Shown piece by piece: positions 8,688-17,023 of a stretch of DNA of 64,000 bases (position 1 is the first letter of the stretch; the number at the start of each line of letters is the position of its first letter). The position numbers and the translations under genes were made by a program. A model generated the notes under the pieces. The model ran no database searches. It was not told where the DNA came from and saw only the letters and a program-made list of their open reading frames with translations. Source of the stretch: Planctomycetota bacterium (GTDB taxonomy: Bacteria; Planctomycetota; Planctomycetia; Pirellulales; Lacipirellulaceae); contig JAKOXH010000043.1 in assembly GCA_029781135.1 (NCBI GenBank), positions 124,001 through 188,000 of the forward strand. Reading direction: 5' to 3'.

Positions 8688-9599
8688 CTACGCGATCAGC
8701 GGCTGCAGAACTTTTCGGCTGATGCGGAGCGACCGCTTGCGGTCCTCCAACGAGTGCTCGAAGGCCTCATCCTCGACTTCGACGCACACAGGCCCGTTGT
8801 AGCCGGCATCGGTGAGGGCCCCGATCCACAGGCCCCAGGGCACGTCGCCCAAGCCCGGAATTTTCGCCGTGCTCCGCGACATGGGTGGTTCCAGTGAGCC
8901 AATATCGTTGAGCCGATACCGATCGATGCGCATATCCTTGGCATGGGCATGGAAAATGCGCGAGCCAAATTCGCGGATCGGGGCGATTGGGTCCATCAGC
9001 TGCATCACCAGGTGCGAAGGATCGATGTTCAGGCCGAAATTCGGCGACGGAATCGTTTCGAACATTCGCCGCCAAATGGCAGGCGTGCGGGCCAGGTTCA
9101 CACCGAACGGCCAAGTATAGGGCATCAGCATGGGACAGTTTTCGATGCCCACTTTCACGCCGCGATCCTCCGCGTATTTGATGATATCTGGCCAAACCTG
9201 CGCGAACTGCTGGAAATTCTCTTCCAATGGCCGATACCGATTGGCCCCGATGAAGCCATTGGCGTTTTGCAGCCCCAAGAGCGGCGCGGCTGCAATCACT
9301 TTGCGAAAGTGATTGCGAGACACCTCTGCCTCGTTCGGATCATCCGCCAGCGCATTCGCGTAGTAGCCGAGCGCCGAAATCTGCACGCCATGCTTGTTGC
9401 AGAGTGCGCGAATGTCGTCGGCCTTGGTCTGCGTGAAGTCGCTCACATCGATGTGGCACACGCCGCCGTACGGTCGATCGACCTTAGCGCTGGGCCAGCA
9501 CATCACTTCAACGCATTGATAGCCCTCGGCCGCCGCAACGGCAAACACCTCGTCGAGCGAAAGATCACCCAAAACCGCACTGACAAAACCAAGTTGCAT
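8688..9599 (-). CDS. Sugar phosphate isomerase/epimerase-like TIM barrel protein
   Basis: 303 residues of the xylose isomerase-like AP endonuclease family 2 fold. Visible features are an N-terminal strand MQLGFVSAVLGDLSLDEVF, metal-ligand-type segments KVGIENCPML (about 150-160), FGLNIDPSHL (about 188-198), a histidine-rich IFHAHAKDM (about 215-223), and CVEVEDEAFE near the C-terminus. These Glu/Asp/His positions match the divalent-metal site of the family. GAGG precedes the ATG. Planctomycete genomes carry many such genes, often for inositol or rare-sugar breakdown; the substrate cannot be read from sequence. No signal peptide, unlike its neighbour. Confidence 0.8.
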   Translation of the reverse strand: MQLGFVSAVLGDLSLDEVFAVAAAEGYQCVEVMCWPSAKVDRPYGGVCHIDVSDFTQTKADDIRALCNKHGVQISALGYYANALADDPNEAEVSRNHFRKVIAAAPLLGLQNANGFIGANRYRPLEENFQQFAQVWPDIIKYAEDRGVKVGIENCPMLMPYTWPFGVNLARTPAIWRRMFETIPSPNFGLNIDPSHLVMQLMDPIAPIREFGSRIFHAHAKDMRIDRYRLNDIGSLEPPMSRSTAKIPGLGDVPWGLWIGALTDAGYNGPVCVEVEDEAFEHSLEDRKRSLRISRKVLQPLIA

Positions 9600-9652
9600 A
9601 ATTGCCTCGAATACTCCGTCACCAAATCAATGGTTCCTGTAGGCCGATTTTG

Positions 9653-9751
9653 TGGGTGGCATGCCCTCGCTCGCCACGGCATGCTCACGCGAAACTTACA
9701 CGCTTTACCGCGAGCGTGGGCATGTCGCTGTATCGCGAGAGCATGCCACCC
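9653..9751. repeat. GGTGGCATGC hairpin family, copy 2
   Basis: Outer arms GGGTGGCATGC and GCATGCCACCC enclose inner inverted segments around CTCACGCG and CGCGAGCG. It has the same outer motif as 7383-7473. A single arm of the TAAGTCGTAAGG-type repeat follows at 9767-9784. Confidence 0.65.
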
Positions 9752-9788
9752 GTCGTATTTACTTACACCTTACGACTTACACCTGCCG

Positions 9789-10658
9789 TCACGACGTTTG
9801 CTTGAGCGCCTTCTTCGCCACGGCAACGCACTCGCGAATGTCGGCAATCGGATCGTTCGGATTCTCTTCGTACTCGAGCGACATCGCGCCGTCGGCCGGG
9901 AAGCCCACCTTCACGAGTGCCTCGAACACGGCCGGCACGTTCAAATGGCCCTTGCCCAGAATGACGCCCTTGGCCTTGTCTTTCATTTCGGCGAAGTCCT
10001 TCAGGTGAATACCGTACAACCGCCCCTTGAGTAGGCGAATCACATCGACCGGTTGCTGGCCCGAGCGGATGTAATGGCCCAAATCGGCGCACGCGCCGAT
10101 CCGCTCATCGTGCCCTTCGATCGCTTGGATCACGTCGATCGCTTTGTCGTAGCGCGCGTGGGGTCCGTGGTTGTGGATGGCGACGCGAATGTCGAATTCT
10201 TTCACCAAGTCATCTAAGTTGGCAAACGACGCCGGCTCCGGATCGGCCGCGATCTGACGAATTCCCAACGCCTTGGCGAACTCGAACGTCTTGCGGTTGG
10301 CTGCAAAATCCTTGCCAAACGGATTTACGCCGTGGGAGGAAATCGTCATGCCCAGCTCTCTAATTTGGTCCTTCACCTTTTGAATTTGCTCGGGCGTCGA
10401 GTTAACAGGCACCATGCCGCTAAACAGTTCAACCTGTTCGAAACCAAGCTCCTTCGCGTATTGCAATGCTTTATCGAGCGGGAAGCCACGGAGCGAATAA
10501 AGTTGGATACCGAGCTTCAACTTGTTCCCGCCGGTGGCCGCCGCAGCCCGCGCCGCTTGCAACAGCGGGGAACCCGACAGCAATCCCGCTGCTGCCGACC
10601 CCGCCGCCACGCTGGAAGTCATTTGGCCGATAAACTGCCGTCGATTGTAGGTGGCCAT
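9789..10658 (-). CDS. Tat-exported sugar phosphate isomerase/epimerase-like protein
   Basis: 289 residues. The N-terminus has a twin-arginine signal (NRRQFIGQM at about 4-12, then an Ala/Gly/Leu-rich hydrophobic stretch ending near 35), so the protein is probably exported folded. The mature part is a xylose isomerase-like TIM barrel: LGIQLYSLRGFPLDKAL, QVELFSGM, ISSHGVNPFG, VAIHNHGPHARYD and CADLGHYIRSG, with His/Asp/Glu metal-site candidates. Start chosen at 10658 because the Tat motif begins there and AGGGCGG lies upstream; 16 residues of the longer frame are dropped. Tat-exported members are common in planctomycetes. It lies next to the cytoplasmic paralogue at 8688-9599. Substrate unknown. 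Confidence 0.82.
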   Translation of the reverse strand: MATYNRRQFIGQMTSSVAAGSAAAGLLSGSPLLQAARAAAATGGNKLKLGIQLYSLRGFPLDKALQYAKELGFEQVELFSGMVPVNSTPEQIQKVKDQIRELGMTISSHGVNPFGKDFAANRKTFEFAKALGIRQIAADPEPASFANLDDLVKEFDIRVAIHNHGPHARYDKAIDVIQAIEGHDERIGACADLGHYIRSGQQPVDVIRLLKGRLYGIHLKDFAEMKDKAKGVILGKGHLNVPAVFEALVKVGFPADGAMSLEYEENPNDPIADIRECVAVAKKALKQTS

Positions 10659-10910
10659 CAAACACCGCCCTTTCATATTCGTGTGGAATTGTCTCGCTCC
10701 GCGCAATGCCAGCGACGCTCATGCCATCTCGTCGCGTATCGCCAACGGCTTCCATGCTACTGGATAAGCAGACCTATTTCCACCGGCTGATTGGTACCGA
10801 TTCCGATGGCAGCACAGGTGCCGTTTTCAAGCCACTTTATTCGACTGGAGTCGCGCACGGTTGAAGGCCGCGACCATAGCACTGCCGTTGTTTTGATCGC
10901 ATCCAATTCA

Positions 10911-10992
10911 TCTCACGCAGAGACGCGGAGACGCGGAGGGCCATTGGGTGGGTTAATCTTGAACTCTGCGGTCTCTGCGTCTCTGCGTGAGA
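10911..10992. repeat. CTCACGCAGAG long hairpin, copy 1
   Basis: The left arm TCTCACGCAGAGACGCGGAG is matched by a right arm ending in CTCTGCGTCTCTGCGTGAGA. Copies with the same TCTCACGC ends are at 16874-16978 and 23164-23334. It occupies part of the 382-base gap 10659-11040, where nothing else is recognised. Confidence 0.75.
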
Positions 10993-11040
10993 CTCAGATT
11001 TGGCATCTTGTACGACCGGCCGAACATAGGCTGACGCTCG

Positions 11041-11313
11041 CTACTTCTTCCGTTGTTCGCGCGCCGCTTGGGCGCGCTCGTGGACTTCGGCGGACCAGTG
11101 GTCGGTAGAATCGCCGATCTGTTCGCGGGCCTCTTCCAACGAGATGCGACCGTGGATGTAGGCGTCGCGAACCGCCGACGTGTGAGTGCTCATCAACCCG
11201 CGATAGTGCCATTGCGTCATGCCAAGAACAATCGACACCACGGCCACGACAATCAAAAGCGTGCGCAGACTGAATCGCACGGGGTCATAGTTACGAACGT
11301 TAGCGGAGGACAT
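11041..11313 (-). CDS. Small membrane protein with RFSLRTLL motif
   Basis: 90 residues. The N-terminus carries RFSLRTLLIVVAVVSIVLG (about 13-31), a hydrophobic segment type I recognise as recurrent in planctomycete small proteins. A charged helix of about 45 residues follows, ending in an Arg/Lys tail. One transmembrane helix is likely. Related motifs occur in the 29462-30409 pair. No function is known to me. Confidence 0.65.
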   Translation of the reverse strand: MSSANVRNYDPVRFSLRTLLIVVAVVSIVLGMTQWHYRGLMSTHTSAVRDAYIHGRISLEEAREQIGDSTDHWSAEVHERAQAAREQRKK

Positions 11314-11370
11314 TACCGAATGCTAAACATGAGATCGTCGCGATGCGCACGACGAACAACTTCCGAAAAC

Positions 11371-11685
11371 CTAGAGCCCTAACCAATTTCTCACAGCTGC
11401 CTCTATCGTGGCAATCTCGGCGGGAAGCAGCTCACCCAACTTGCGGAGGAGCCGTGGCGGAGAAATCGTGATCAGACCTTGTGCGTCGAATGCGCCAGGC
11501 TTAAGAAACGCCGTGGGCAAGGCGACCTCGAAACGTGTTCCACGAACGCTCGTCGTGTGCGAGACCATCGCAATTAGAGCGCGGTCGCTGTCGCGTGGTC
11601 GCACACTCAAGATGAGACAAGGGCGAATCTTCGCCGCGAATCCCAAGTCGGCCAGCCAAACCTCACCACGTTCAGGACTCGCCAC
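11371..11685 (-). CDS. MazF/PemK-type toxin (endoribonuclease)
   Basis: 104 residues. The N-terminal RGEVWLADLG and KIRPCLILSV are the first strands and the conserved Arg-Pro of the MazF/PemK fold; SHTTSVRGTRFEV (about 42-54) carries the usual Thr/Ser and Arg segment. The family cleaves mRNA at short motifs. The stop side is free and the start overlaps the upstream antitoxin gene by 14 bases, the usual type II toxin-antitoxin arrangement. The GLITISPPRLLRKLG segment matches the toxin's conserved second half. Confidence 0.85.
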   Translation of the reverse strand: MASPERGEVWLADLGFAAKIRPCLILSVRPRDSDRALIAMVSHTTSVRGTRFEVALPTAFLKPGAFDAQGLITISPPRLLRKLGELLPAEIATIEAAVRNWLGL

Positions 11686-11863
11686 GACTCGATTCCTCCG
11701 CGTCGTAGCCGTGGAACACCTCGGCGGCTAACTCGTCAAACGTCTGCTCGGAAAGCTCGCCCGTGCCATACGAACGTCGCAAAATCTCCGCGGCAACAAC
11801 GCGCTGTTCGGCAGGCCCCAGTGAATCGAACGCGTTAAGCAAGTTGTTGGCGTCGGTGGACAT
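11672..11863 (-). CDS. Antitoxin of the MazF/PemK-type toxin
   Basis: 63 residues from the chosen ATG, which has AAAGGA about 9 bases upstream. It is acidic, with LNAFDSLGPAEQRVVAAEILRRS and an Asp/Glu-rich C-terminus. It has no recognisable MazE AbrB-type DNA-binding fold; the pattern resembles the short helical antitoxins often paired with PemK-like toxins in planctomycetes and cyanobacteria. Identification rests on size, acidity and its 14-base overlap with the toxin. Confidence 0.7.
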   Translation of the reverse strand: MSTDANNLLNAFDSLGPAEQRVVAAEILRRSYGTGELSEQTFDELAAEVFHGYDAEESSRGES

Positions 11864-11922
11864 ACGGTGGAATCCTTTACTTAAGAGTAACATCCTGCTT
11901 CGCGGACGTCCACGATTCCAAA

Positions 11923-12012
11923 CTAGTTCCCAGATACAACGAGCATCCAGATCATTCCCAGCAAGTAGGCAACGAATATGAAAGCATACAACAATACGCT
12001 AAATTTGTTCAC
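11923..12012 (-). CDS. Possible 29-residue membrane peptide
   Basis: A short frame from a GTG encoding a single hydrophobic helix with charged or polar ends (VNKFSVLLYAF ... WMLVVSGN). No Shine-Dalgarno. It follows a second short hydrophobic frame on the same strand. It may be chance. Confidence 0.2.
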   Translation of the reverse strand: MNKFSVLLYAFIFVAYLLGMIWMLVVSGN

Positions 12013-12036
12013 GTTGTGATCGCGCGTCTTATGCTT

Positions 12037-12114
12037 CTAAAGCCGAAAACCACCGTAGACGCAAGCGTGCGTTGCCACGACGAGCAATGCGACCACTAGG
12101 AAGGCGTTTCCCAT
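12037..12114 (-). CDS. Possible 25-residue membrane peptide
   Basis: ATG with GAAGG upstream; encodes MGNAFLVVALLVVATHAC plus seven residues, one transmembrane segment. It lies just downstream of trpS and upstream of the 29-residue frame. It may be chance. Confidence 0.25.
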   Translation of the reverse strand: MGNAFLVVALLVVATHACVYGGFRL

Positions 12115-12141
12115 CGACTTGCCTTCGTTGATATCGGAATG

Positions 12142-13110
12142 TCATTTCCCATGAATTCCACAGGCCTTCTGCGCTCGTTTCAATACTTCTCCCGCCTTCT
12201 TCCGCGCTTTCGCCGCGCCGGCCGCGAGGACTTCACGCACGCGCTCTGGATGGGCCGCCAGTTCCATACGTCGCGCACGCGGTTCCGCCCAGAATTTCTC
12301 GGCGGCATCGGCAAGGGCTTTCTTCACTTCGCCATAGCCAAAACCGCCGCGGCGGTAGAGTGCGGCCATCGCCTCGCGATCGGCTTCTGGCGCTACAAGC
12401 GAAAACAGGTCGTACAGCACGTCGCCGGCTGGTTCCTTGGGCTGGTCCATCGGCCGTGAGTCGGTCACGATCCGCATGATTTGTTTGCGCTGCACCTTCG
12501 CATCCTCGAACACGGCGAGCGTGTTGTTGTAACTCTTCGACATCTTCTCGCCGTCGGTGCCCGGTACGCGGGCCGAGTGGTCGAGCACGTACGCCTTGGG
12601 CATCACAAACACTTCGCCGAATTGGTGGTTGAAGCTGCCTGCCAGGTCGCGGCACACCTCGATGTGCTGCACCTGGTCCTCGCCCACGGGCACGGTGTCG
12701 CTATCGTAGGCCAGAATATCGGCCGCCTGCAGCACCGGGTATGTGAACAGCCCCGCGTCGGCCGTCAGGCCCTTTGCCTTTTTATCTTTGTAGGCGTGAC
12801 AGCGTTCCAAGAGGCCCATCGGCGCACCGGTCATCAGCAGCCAGCACAGTTCGCTGACCTCCGGAACATCGGATTGCACAAACAACGTCGCCTTGTTCGG
12901 GTCGAGGCCGAGGGCAAGCAAATCGAGCGCGATATCGAACGTGTACTGCCGCAACTTGGCCGGGTCGCGCACGGTCGTCAGCGCGTGCAAGTTGGCGATG
13001 AAGTAAAACGCCTGGTCGTTATTTTGCAGGGCAATGTACTGGCGGACCGCGCCAAAGTAATTGCCCCAGTGAATCGGACCGGTGGGTTGGATACCGCTGA
13101 GAACTTTCAT
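12142..13110 (-). CDS. trpS: Tryptophanyl-tRNA synthetase
   Basis: Class I aminoacyl-tRNA synthetase charging tRNA-Trp; 322 residues, normal for the family. The HIGH-like motif is [12 protein letters not shown] (about 9-20) and the KMSKS motif is EKMSKSYNN (about 195). [32 protein letters not shown] and [11 protein letters not shown] are further signatures. The ATG at 13110 begins the family-typical [11 protein letters not shown]; the longer frame from 13185 merely translates an intergenic GGATTGC repeat that ends 4 bases before this ATG. There is no room for a Shine-Dalgarno outside the repeat. pyrD lies upstream on the same strand. Confidence 0.96.
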   Translation of the reverse strand: MKVLSGIQPTGPIHWGNYFGAVRQYIALQNNDQAFYFIANLHALTTVRDPAKLRQYTFDIALDLLALGLDPNKATLFVQSDVPEVSELCWLLMTGAPMGLLERCHAYKDKKAKGLTADAGLFTYPVLQAADILAYDSDTVPVGEDQVQHIEVCRDLAGSFNHQFGEVFVMPKAYVLDHSARVPGTDGEKMSKSYNNTLAVFEDAKVQRKQIMRIVTDSRPMDQPKEPAGDVLYDLFSLVAPEADREAMAALYRRGGFGYGEVKKALADAAEKFWAEPRARRMELAAHPERVREVLAAGAAKARKKAGEVLKRAQKACGIHGK

Positions 13111-13114
13111 ATTT

Positions 13115-13200
13115 TGGATTGTGGATTGCGGATTGCGGATTGCGGATTGCGGATTGAAACCGGGATTGTAATCCGCAATCCGCAATCCGAAACCCGCAAT
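13115..13200. repeat. GGATTGCGGATTGC long hairpin
   Basis: Left arm: tandem GGATTGC units. Right arm: CCGCAATCCGCAATCCG units that pair with it. The element abuts the trpS start codon, so it forms the trpS leader and could affect translation. Confidence 0.75.
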
Positions 13201-13218
13201 AGTAAACTGTTTTCCTGA

Positions 13219-14142
13219 CTATCGATTCGATAGCAAAGTGCCCACGACATCGGCCGTGCACTTCACGCCGGCCTCCGCCAGTGCCCCCGGCAACGCCTCC
13301 AGCACTTCCATCGACGCCTTTGGATTGTAAAAGTTCACGGTCCCCAATTGAACCGCCGACGCCCCGGCCACGAAGAATTCCATCACATCGTCAATCGTGG
13401 AGATACCGCCGATGCCGACGAGCGGCGTTTTCACGGCCTGGGCGACCTGGTACACGGCCCGCAGCGCGATTGGCTTGATCGCTGGGCCGCTCAATCCGCC
13501 CAGCACGTTGCCCAACAGCGGCCGCCGCTTGCGCCAATCGATTGCCATCCCGAGGCAGGTGTTGATGAGCGAAATCGCGTCGGCCCCGCCCGCTTCCGCC
13601 CCCTTCGCGATCGCCGCGATGCTGGTCACATTCGGCGTCAGCTTGGCGATGATCGGCGTAGCCGTCGCACTGCGGCACCCGGCCACGAGCCGCTCGCACG
13701 ATCCCGCATCAGTCCCAAAATCAACGCCGCCCGATACGTTCGGGCAGGAAATGTTGAGTTCCAACGCAGCGATGCCGGTAAGGCCGGCGAGCCGCCCAGT
13801 CATTCGCACGAACTCTTCTTGCGTGCGACCCGCGATGCTCACGATGATCGGCACGCCGAGCGATGCCAGATACGGCAAATGATGCGCAACAAACGCTTCA
13901 ATGCCGTCGTTATCCAGCCCAATTGAATTGAGCATCCCGGCCGCCGTCTCGACCGTTCGCCACGGCGGGTTGCCAGTCCGCGGCTCCTGCGTGATCGTCT
14001 TCGGCACGATGCCGCCCAACCGCCCGAGATCGACTAGCCCCGCCATCTCACGGGCATAACCGAACGTCCCCGATGCCACCAAAATCGGATTCGGCAACCG
14101 CAGCCGACCAAGTTGCACAGAAAGGTCCATTGTGGACGACAT
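13219..14142 (-). CDS. pyrD: Dihydroorotate dehydrogenase, class 1B-like catalytic subunit
   Basis: FMN enzyme of pyrimidine synthesis oxidising dihydroorotate to orotate. Seen: [14 protein letters not shown] near the N-terminus, [13 protein letters not shown] with the catalytic Cys of class 1 enzymes (about 130), a Lys in [11 protein letters not shown], and [11 protein letters not shown] with the FMN-phosphate glycines. Cys rather than Ser at the base position means class 1. The sequence is closer to PyrDB, which normally works with an Fe-S/FAD PyrK subunit; no pyrK is next to it. The start was placed at 14142 ([12 protein letters not shown]); 14169 and 14130 are alternatives. Confidence 0.9.
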   Translation of the reverse strand: MSSTMDLSVQLGRLRLPNPILVASGTFGYAREMAGLVDLGRLGGIVPKTITQEPRTGNPPWRTVETAAGMLNSIGLDNDGIEAFVAHHLPYLASLGVPIIVSIAGRTQEEFVRMTGRLAGLTGIAALELNISCPNVSGGVDFGTDAGSCERLVAGCRSATATPIIAKLTPNVTSIAAIAKGAEAGGADAISLINTCLGMAIDWRKRRPLLGNVLGGLSGPAIKPIALRAVYQVAQAVKTPLVGIGGISTIDDVMEFFVAGASAVQLGTVNFYNPKASMEVLEALPGALAEAGVKCTADVVGTLLSNR

Positions 14143-14181
14143 TGTCACGCAAGGAATTCCAACATGCAATGCCCAACTGGC

Positions 14182-14541
14182 TCAAGGCGTGCCGACGCAA
14201 AGCGCGATGGCCGACGCGATTTCATCGGCCTGTTGATCGGTAATATTCCCCAATCGCCGTGTCAGGCGAGTTTCCGACACGGACTTCACCTGAAATGCAT
14301 CGGCACCCGAATCCTTGGTCAGGCCATTTTGGGGAGTGGCCGGAATCGGAGTGAACCACGGGAGTTGCCGGAACGATGGCTGCCAGTCGGTCAGCGGCAC
14401 GACGATTCGCAATGGCAACCGGCCAATTGCGTCAACATTCATCACGACGGCTGGACGAAGCTTCCGAATCTCAGCCCCGACCGAAGGATCGAATCGGACG
14501 ACCCAGACCTCACCCCTCTTGGGCTGCGGTGCTTGTGCCAT
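14182..14541 (-). CDS. MazF/PemK-type toxin, second copy
   Basis: 119 residues. RGEVWVVRFDPSVGAEIRKLRPAVVMN (broken over about 9-35) is the MazF N-terminal strand pair with the conserved Arg-Pro; VVPLTDW and LTRRLGNITDQQADEIASAI follow the family pattern. Probably an mRNA endonuclease. It overlaps the upstream antitoxin by 32 bases. It differs clearly from the 11371-11685 toxin, so this is a separate module rather than a recent duplication. Confidence 0.83.
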   Translation of the reverse strand: MAQAPQPKRGEVWVVRFDPSVGAEIRKLRPAVVMNVDAIGRLPLRIVVPLTDWQPSFRQLPWFTPIPATPQNGLTKDSGADAFQVKSVSETRLTRRLGNITDQQADEIASAIALCVGTP

Positions 14542-14713
14542 GCAAGTCGTCCTCGCCAAATGCCTCGGAGTCGCTCACGACGGCATTCGAGCGGTACTCG
14601 TGTTCGGCACGTGCAGCGGCAGCCGCTAAGATTTCATTGCGCTCCGCAACCGGTAGCCGACGCAGTTCGCTGGCAGTCACCACAGAACTCGATTCAATTG
14701 CATCGGTTGCCAC
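14510..14713 (-). CDS. Antitoxin of the second MazF/PemK-type toxin
   Basis: 67 residues from a GTG, ending in the acidic SEAFGEDDLHGTSTAAQEG. The middle helix ELRRLPVAERNEILAAAAARAE resembles small helical antitoxins that cap their toxin with an acidic tail. Overlap with the toxin gene supports translational coupling. No DNA-binding fold is recognisable. Call based on context and composition. Confidence 0.65.
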   Translation of the reverse strand: MATDAIESSSVVTASELRRLPVAERNEILAAAAARAEHEYRSNAVVSDSEAFGEDDLHGTSTAAQEG

Positions 14714-14855
14714 ATGATCACCCGGAGCAAGAATTGAGACACCTCGAAAATATTCACACCAAACACAATTCTATTCGGTGATACGACCGAATTCCAGCGC
14801 GCAGCAGACAAACCACCACAGCCAAGCCCTCGACTCACCGGGAGCTCAATAGGCG

Positions 14856-15074
14856 TTAGATAATCCCGCCATGCGTGCGCAATGGCGTGAGATGGCTCGG
14901 CTGGTCGAGGAACCAGATGCGTTCCCATTCATTGAGGAAGGAACGCAGGTCCTCGGACGTGAAGATCAATTCTTGCGCACGGCGGGCCGGATCGGCCGAA
15001 TACATCGGAATGAGGCAGCCCGTACCGGTCGCCAGCCATGCAGCGGCTACGAACGCCATTAGTACCTTACGCAT
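14856..15074 (-). CDS. Small conserved planctomycete lipoprotein
   Basis: 72 residues from the chosen ATG. MRKVLMAFVAAAWLATGTGC is a lipoprotein signal peptide with the lipobox Cys at residue 20. The mature part contains IPMYSADPARRAQELIFTSE and WERIWFLDQPSHLTP, ending RTHGGII. I recognise this combination as a conserved short lipoprotein of planctomycetes, but its function is unknown. AGGGAGGAGT lies just upstream of the ATG and supports the start over the longer frame from 15134. Confidence 0.75.
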   Translation of the reverse strand: MRKVLMAFVAAAWLATGTGCLIPMYSADPARRAQELIFTSEDLRSFLNEWERIWFLDQPSHLTPLRTHGGII

Positions 15075-15521
15075 TCGAACTACTCCTCCCTGAGCATCAT
15101 TCCCCGTCACTCGCGTTCGACGTTGGCTGTGCACTCAGATCAATTGCGTGCACAAAAACGAAGTATGCGTTCGACGAGTTCCTCAGATTCTTCGGCGCAT
15201 GCGCCAACCCAATTGTGAATTGTTGATCGCTGGCCGAACACATTCCTTGGCTCGGCCGAGCGATTTCCTTTTTCCGTGGTCGAGTCCACGATCAACGATA
15301 AGTTCTTGCGCGGTTGCGCTTCACAGCGTCTGGATCAAGCGGGGTGCTGTGAAAGTGAAAAGTATGCGGTGATAAGCGGCCGGACAGTAGCAAATTCAAT
15401 CGAATGCGCCGAGGCCAACTTTTCGCACGTTCCGCCAGCGGTGCGGATTCTGCTGGCATCAAAAATTGAGGGCTGTTGTATAAGTGCTATTTTCTCGAAA
15501 GCGCCGCGTCGAAAAAACGAG
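15075..15521. other. 447-base gap between lipoprotein and HU genes
   Basis: It must contain the lipoprotein promoter and the 3' end of the HU transcript. A palindrome GCTCGGCCGAGC with a pyrimidine run lies near 15250-15280. No gene or repeat family is recognised. Confidence 0.35.
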
Positions 15522-15896
15522 CTAAGTGGTTGGCTGCGAAGGGATTTGTGGCGATGGTGCTTCCCCATCTGATGACCCATTCGGATAGACATAGCCGGCC
15601 TGCTCGGCCGCCCGTCGCTCCATCTCGCGAACCTTTTCTTCCATTTCTTTGCCGGGCTTGAAAGTGACCACGAACTTCTCTGGTACAAACACTTTATCAC
15701 CGGTTCTGGGATTCCGGGCCTTGCGTGCGGCCCGTCGCTTGACCTCGAAAACGCCGAAATTGCGCAGTTCAATGCGATGATCTTCGACCAGCGTTTCGAC
15801 GATCGCGTCGAACGTCTTTTGGACGATCTCCTTCGTCTTGAGCTGCGTGAGCCCGATCTCCTCGGAGATGGTCTTGACGATCTCTTTCTTGGTCAC
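15522..15896 (-). CDS. HU/IHF family DNA-binding protein
   Basis: Nucleoid protein that bends DNA as a dimer. 124 residues: the 90-residue HU core ([36 protein letters not shown], then the arm with [14 protein letters not shown] and VTFKPGKEM) plus a C-terminal tail of about 30 residues rich in Pro/Ser. RNPRTG is the minor-groove beta-arm with the intercalating Pro. The start is GTG with GAGGGG upstream. HU versus IHF subunit cannot be decided from this sequence. Single-gene unit. Confidence 0.92.
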   Translation of the reverse strand: MTKKEIVKTISEEIGLTQLKTKEIVQKTFDAIVETLVEDHRIELRNFGVFEVKRRAARKARNPRTGDKVFVPEKFVVTFKPGKEMEEKVREMERRAAEQAGYVYPNGSSDGEAPSPQIPSQPTT

Positions 15897-16282
15897 GTTG
15901 CGATCCCCTCAATGAGGCGGCCACTGCGAAGAAACTACCACCTAATGGAAGTCGTTCCGATGTCCCAAGTGTAATTGTGCCAAGCACTAATGTCAATATG
16001 AGCCGTGCTGGCAGCGGCTGCCGCTCGCCATTCCGGCGACTTGGCAAACCGTTGCTCTACGCGTGGCTTTCGCGTCGTTAAATCCTGATTGTCAAAGAAC
16101 TTAGCGGCGATTCGGTTAATCGGAAATTGGGCTTGGGCACCCGAAAAATCGCTTAAACCATTTCACCGCAAGGATTTAAGCATAGGCTAGCGTACATGCC
16201 GGCGGCAGCTCACTTCCTCGCGGATTACATCGTCGATCCAGTCGCTAAACTTGAACCAACCGGCAAAGTTTAACAGGGAAGA

Positions 16283-16312
16283 TAGCCCGGCCGTCTCGGC
16301 CGGGCGGTCGGC
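16283..16312. repeat. CCCGGCCGTCTCGGCCGGG palindrome, copy 1
   Basis: CCCGGCC and GGCCGGG flank GTCTC. The same palindrome, inverted, ends the element at 23846-23993. The 498-base gap 15897-16394 holds this, the next repeat and otherwise nothing recognised. Confidence 0.6.
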
Positions 16313-16324
16313 ATCGTCACCCTT

Positions 16325-16348
16325 GTTCCCACGCGGAGCGTGGGCACA
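16325..16348. repeat. TTCCCACGCGGAGCGTGGGCA palindrome
   Basis: CCCACGC and GCGTGGG flank a GGA loop. This is a single palindromic unit of yet another family, found once in the window. Confidence 0.55.
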
Positions 16349-16394
16349 AGATATTGCTGCAGTGCGCGCCGTACGCCGCACCGAGGCGGTGCGG

Positions 16395-16814
16395 CTATAT
16401 GCGTATTGCTGCCTTTTGGGTTTCGATCTCACGGAGCTGATACAGCTTGCCCTTGCCGCTACCCGGGCAAGCCTCGCAAGTTGCTTCCCAGGCTTCGGGC
16501 GTTCGCACGTTCGATTCCCAGAATGGCCAAGTGCGGCATTGTCGCGGCCGAGCGTTATACACCTTGCACTTGCGCGTTCGGCTATCGAAGAATACGCAAT
16601 CGAAATTTGGCCTTTCATTGAGACTTTTCCGCACGCCGATTTCGCGCACGTAGAGCGCTTCAAACTCGGCGACTTCAACGTCCACCGCCTTGGCCAGCGC
16701 GGCGATTTCTTCCTTGTTCACCCACACGAACCCCGGCGCACCCGTGCAGCAATCGCCACACCCCGTACACTTGAATCGCAGGCCATCTTTGTACCAAGGT
16801 TCGGTTGTTCCCAT
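16395..16814 (-). CDS. YkgJ-type cysteine cluster protein
   Basis: 139 residues with the zinc- or Fe-S-chelating cysteine pattern of the YkgJ/CxxCxxCC family: CTGCGDCC (about 16-23), then FDCVFF, RKCKVYNARPRQCRTWPFW and CEACPG near the C-terminus. The cofactor is usually assigned by analogy and the role is unproven. Start chosen at 16814 because AAGGA lies about 8 bases upstream and family members begin close to the first cysteines; the frame from 16880 runs into a CTCACGCA repeat. No operon partner. Confidence 0.85.
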   Translation of the reverse strand: MGTTEPWYKDGLRFKCTGCGDCCTGAPGFVWVNKEEIAALAKAVDVEVAEFEALYVREIGVRKSLNERPNFDCVFFDSRTRKCKVYNARPRQCRTWPFWESNVRTPEAWEATCEACPGSGKGKLYQLREIETQKAAIRI

Positions 16815-16873
16815 GATTCCTTCCGAAGGTAAAACCACCAAGGGCACGAATTTCAAAAACTTGGACGATATAA

Positions 16874-16978
16874 ATCTCACGCAAAGGCGCTAAGACGCTA
16901 AGAAAACAAAGCGGTGACCGAATTTGTGCGGTGCCAGCGGCCGTTATTATGTGGAGTCTTCGCGCCTTTGCGTGAGAT
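16874..16978. repeat. CTCACGCA long hairpin, copy 2
   Basis: TCTCACGCAAAGGCGCTAAG opens it and CGCGCCTTTGCGTGAGA closes it, with about 65 bases between. The ends are identical to 10911-10992 and 23164-23334; the inner units differ. Confidence 0.75.
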
Positions 16979-17023
16979 ACTTCATTTTCGATAGCATTCG
17001 CGCCCCAAGTGGTTTGATTTTGA

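Noticed and set aside
8943..10034. 363-codon plus-strand frame
   Set aside because: Antisense to the two isomerase-like genes, which have strong family motifs.
13115..13200. Tandem GGATTGC units as a possible CRISPR array
   Set aside because: Units are 7 bases, without spacers, and the second half is an inverted arm.
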